DNA of 33,219 nucleotides from assembly GCA_019748295.1 (NCBI GenBank), contig JAIEPT010000068.1, positions 1-33,219 of the forward strand, read 5' to 3'. A program made the position numbers and the translations under genes. Within the stretch, counting starts at the first letter, position 1. Each line of letters begins with the position of its first letter. This document shows positions 32,806 to 33,219 of the stretch, one piece after another. The notes under the pieces were generated by a model, which saw nothing but the letters and a program-made list of their open reading frames with translations, made no database searches and was not told the origin of the DNA. Source of the stretch: Gemmataceae bacterium (GTDB lineage Bacteria > Planctomycetota > Planctomycetia > Gemmatales > Gemmataceae).

Positions 32806-32811
32806 ATTGTA
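32806..32811 (-). promoter_or_regulatory. Possible -10 box for accA
   Basis: TACAAT on the minus strand (five of six consensus bases), 39 bases before the accA ATG. A -35 box at standard distance is poor; TTGAAC occurs 23 bases upstream, which is too far. Confidence 0.3.
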
Positions 32812-32862
32812 GATTTGCAGGCCGAATTTCGCTAGTTCAAGCGGCGACCCGGATGATAGGGT

Positions 32863-33007
32863 GTGCGGCAAGTTTTTCTGGCAGTCGCAAAGCAGCTGCG
32901 GCCAAGATGTCAGCAACACCCAAGAATGATCGGGCCACCCATTCGAGAGAATTCCACGAATTCGTCGATTCTTCGGCCGGATGGCTTGCCAGAAAAATTT
33001 GCCGCAC
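32863..33007. repeat. MITE-like element with 21-bp terminal inverted repeats (family F)
   Basis: A 145-bp stretch with ends GTGCGGCAAGTTTTTCTGGC (32863 onward) and its inverse ending at 33007, one mismatch in 21. The interior has no gene; a small palindrome, GAATTCCACGAATTC-like, lies near 32950-32962. A third, partial terminus (GTGCGGCAGATTTTTC) starts at 33029, so more than one copy may have landed here. It lies upstream of accA. Confidence 0.8.
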
Positions 33008-33219
33008 GCGTTAGATGGATTTTGCTGGGTGCGGCAGATTTTTCGGGCGGGCGGACGGGACCCCGAACGCTGAAAGCGTTCCCCAGCAGAGCCCAGGGTT
33101 GGCGACCATCGGGAGCCAGCCCTGGGTCGCGAAGACGTTGCCTGGAGCCCTGAAGGGGCTCGCCAGGATGTCTCGTGCGTCCGAGAACCTTCCCTTGAGC
33201 AGAACCTTTTGGGGAGCTC
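33008..33219. other. Intergenic repeat-like tail with hairpins
   Basis: No gene is supported here. After the partial family F terminus at 33029 come two hairpins: CCCAGGGTTGGC (33092-33103) with GCCAGCCCTGGG (33115-33126), a 12-bp stem with one wobble, and GAGCCC (33145-33150) with GGGCTC (33156-33161). The layout looks like REP-type palindromes; I cannot see what lies beyond the window edge. Confidence 0.45.

Overview
The window is a stretch of bacterial chromosome, GC-rich and almost fully coding, and most likely from a planctomycete of the Gemmata type (Gemmataceae or close). Pointers to this are a Cys/Gly/Tyr-rich protein ending in a TIGR03000-type domain, a DUF1559 pseudopilin with the H-x9-DG C-terminal motif, a fused 3-dehydroquinate dehydratase/shikimate dehydrogenase, a DUF6677-like membrane protein, a ThuA-domain protein, a sulfatase remnant, and many dispersed palindromic repeats between genes. 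I see no rRNA, tRNA, CRISPR array, prophage or intact transposase gene.

Layout. 0-3.5 kb: a large AsmA/TamB-like envelope protein on the minus strand. 3.6-4.7 kb: the Cys/Gly/Tyr-rich TIGR03000 gene with a visible promoter and terminator. 5.0-6.2 kb: two consecutive PilZ-domain genes. 6.5-8.3 kb: a minus-strand operon of three membrane or hypothetical proteins, divergent from rsmE. 9.2-11.0 kb: an ABC-F ATPase. 11.07-11.38 kb: a 309-bp inverted-repeat element. 11.4-14.5 kb: an operon of a GT39-type glycosyltransferase, xseA and xseB. 14.5-15.4 kb: a repeat-filled gap. 15.4-20.8 kb: a lipoprotein resembling an M48 peptidase without its catalytic histidines, aroB, dprA and a secreted alpha/beta hydrolase. 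21.0-22.4 kb: an HtrA/DegP-like protease. 22.9-23.6 kb: a 5'-truncated sulfatase. 23.9-25.7 kb: a polysaccharide-export lipoprotein convergent with a secreted ThuA-domain protein. 25.8-26.6 kb: the DUF1559 pseudopilin. 26.7-32.8 kb: a long minus-strand run, accA - aroDE - aroK - prepilin peptidase - hisH - hisA.

Functions. Three genes serve chorismate synthesis (aroB, aroDE, aroK), two serve histidine synthesis (hisH, hisA) and one starts fatty-acid synthesis (accA). The prepilin peptidase could process pseudopilins such as the nearby DUF1559 protein. RsmE, the ABC-F protein, exonuclease VII and DprA are information-processing genes. The rest is mostly cell-envelope biology.

The strongest unexplained signal is the set of dispersed palindromic elements, at least six sequence families, many fused to gene 3' ends. 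One family supplies the Leu-stop (CTG TAG) of both rsmE and hisH. Another encodes the C-terminal tail and stop codon of AroB, AroK and HisA. Other families begin directly at the stop codons of the AsmA-like gene and accA. Two element families show compensatory base changes in their stems, so the folded form appears to be conserved. I see no obvious new defence or metabolic system. These stop-codon-associated repeats are the best candidate for something under-described.
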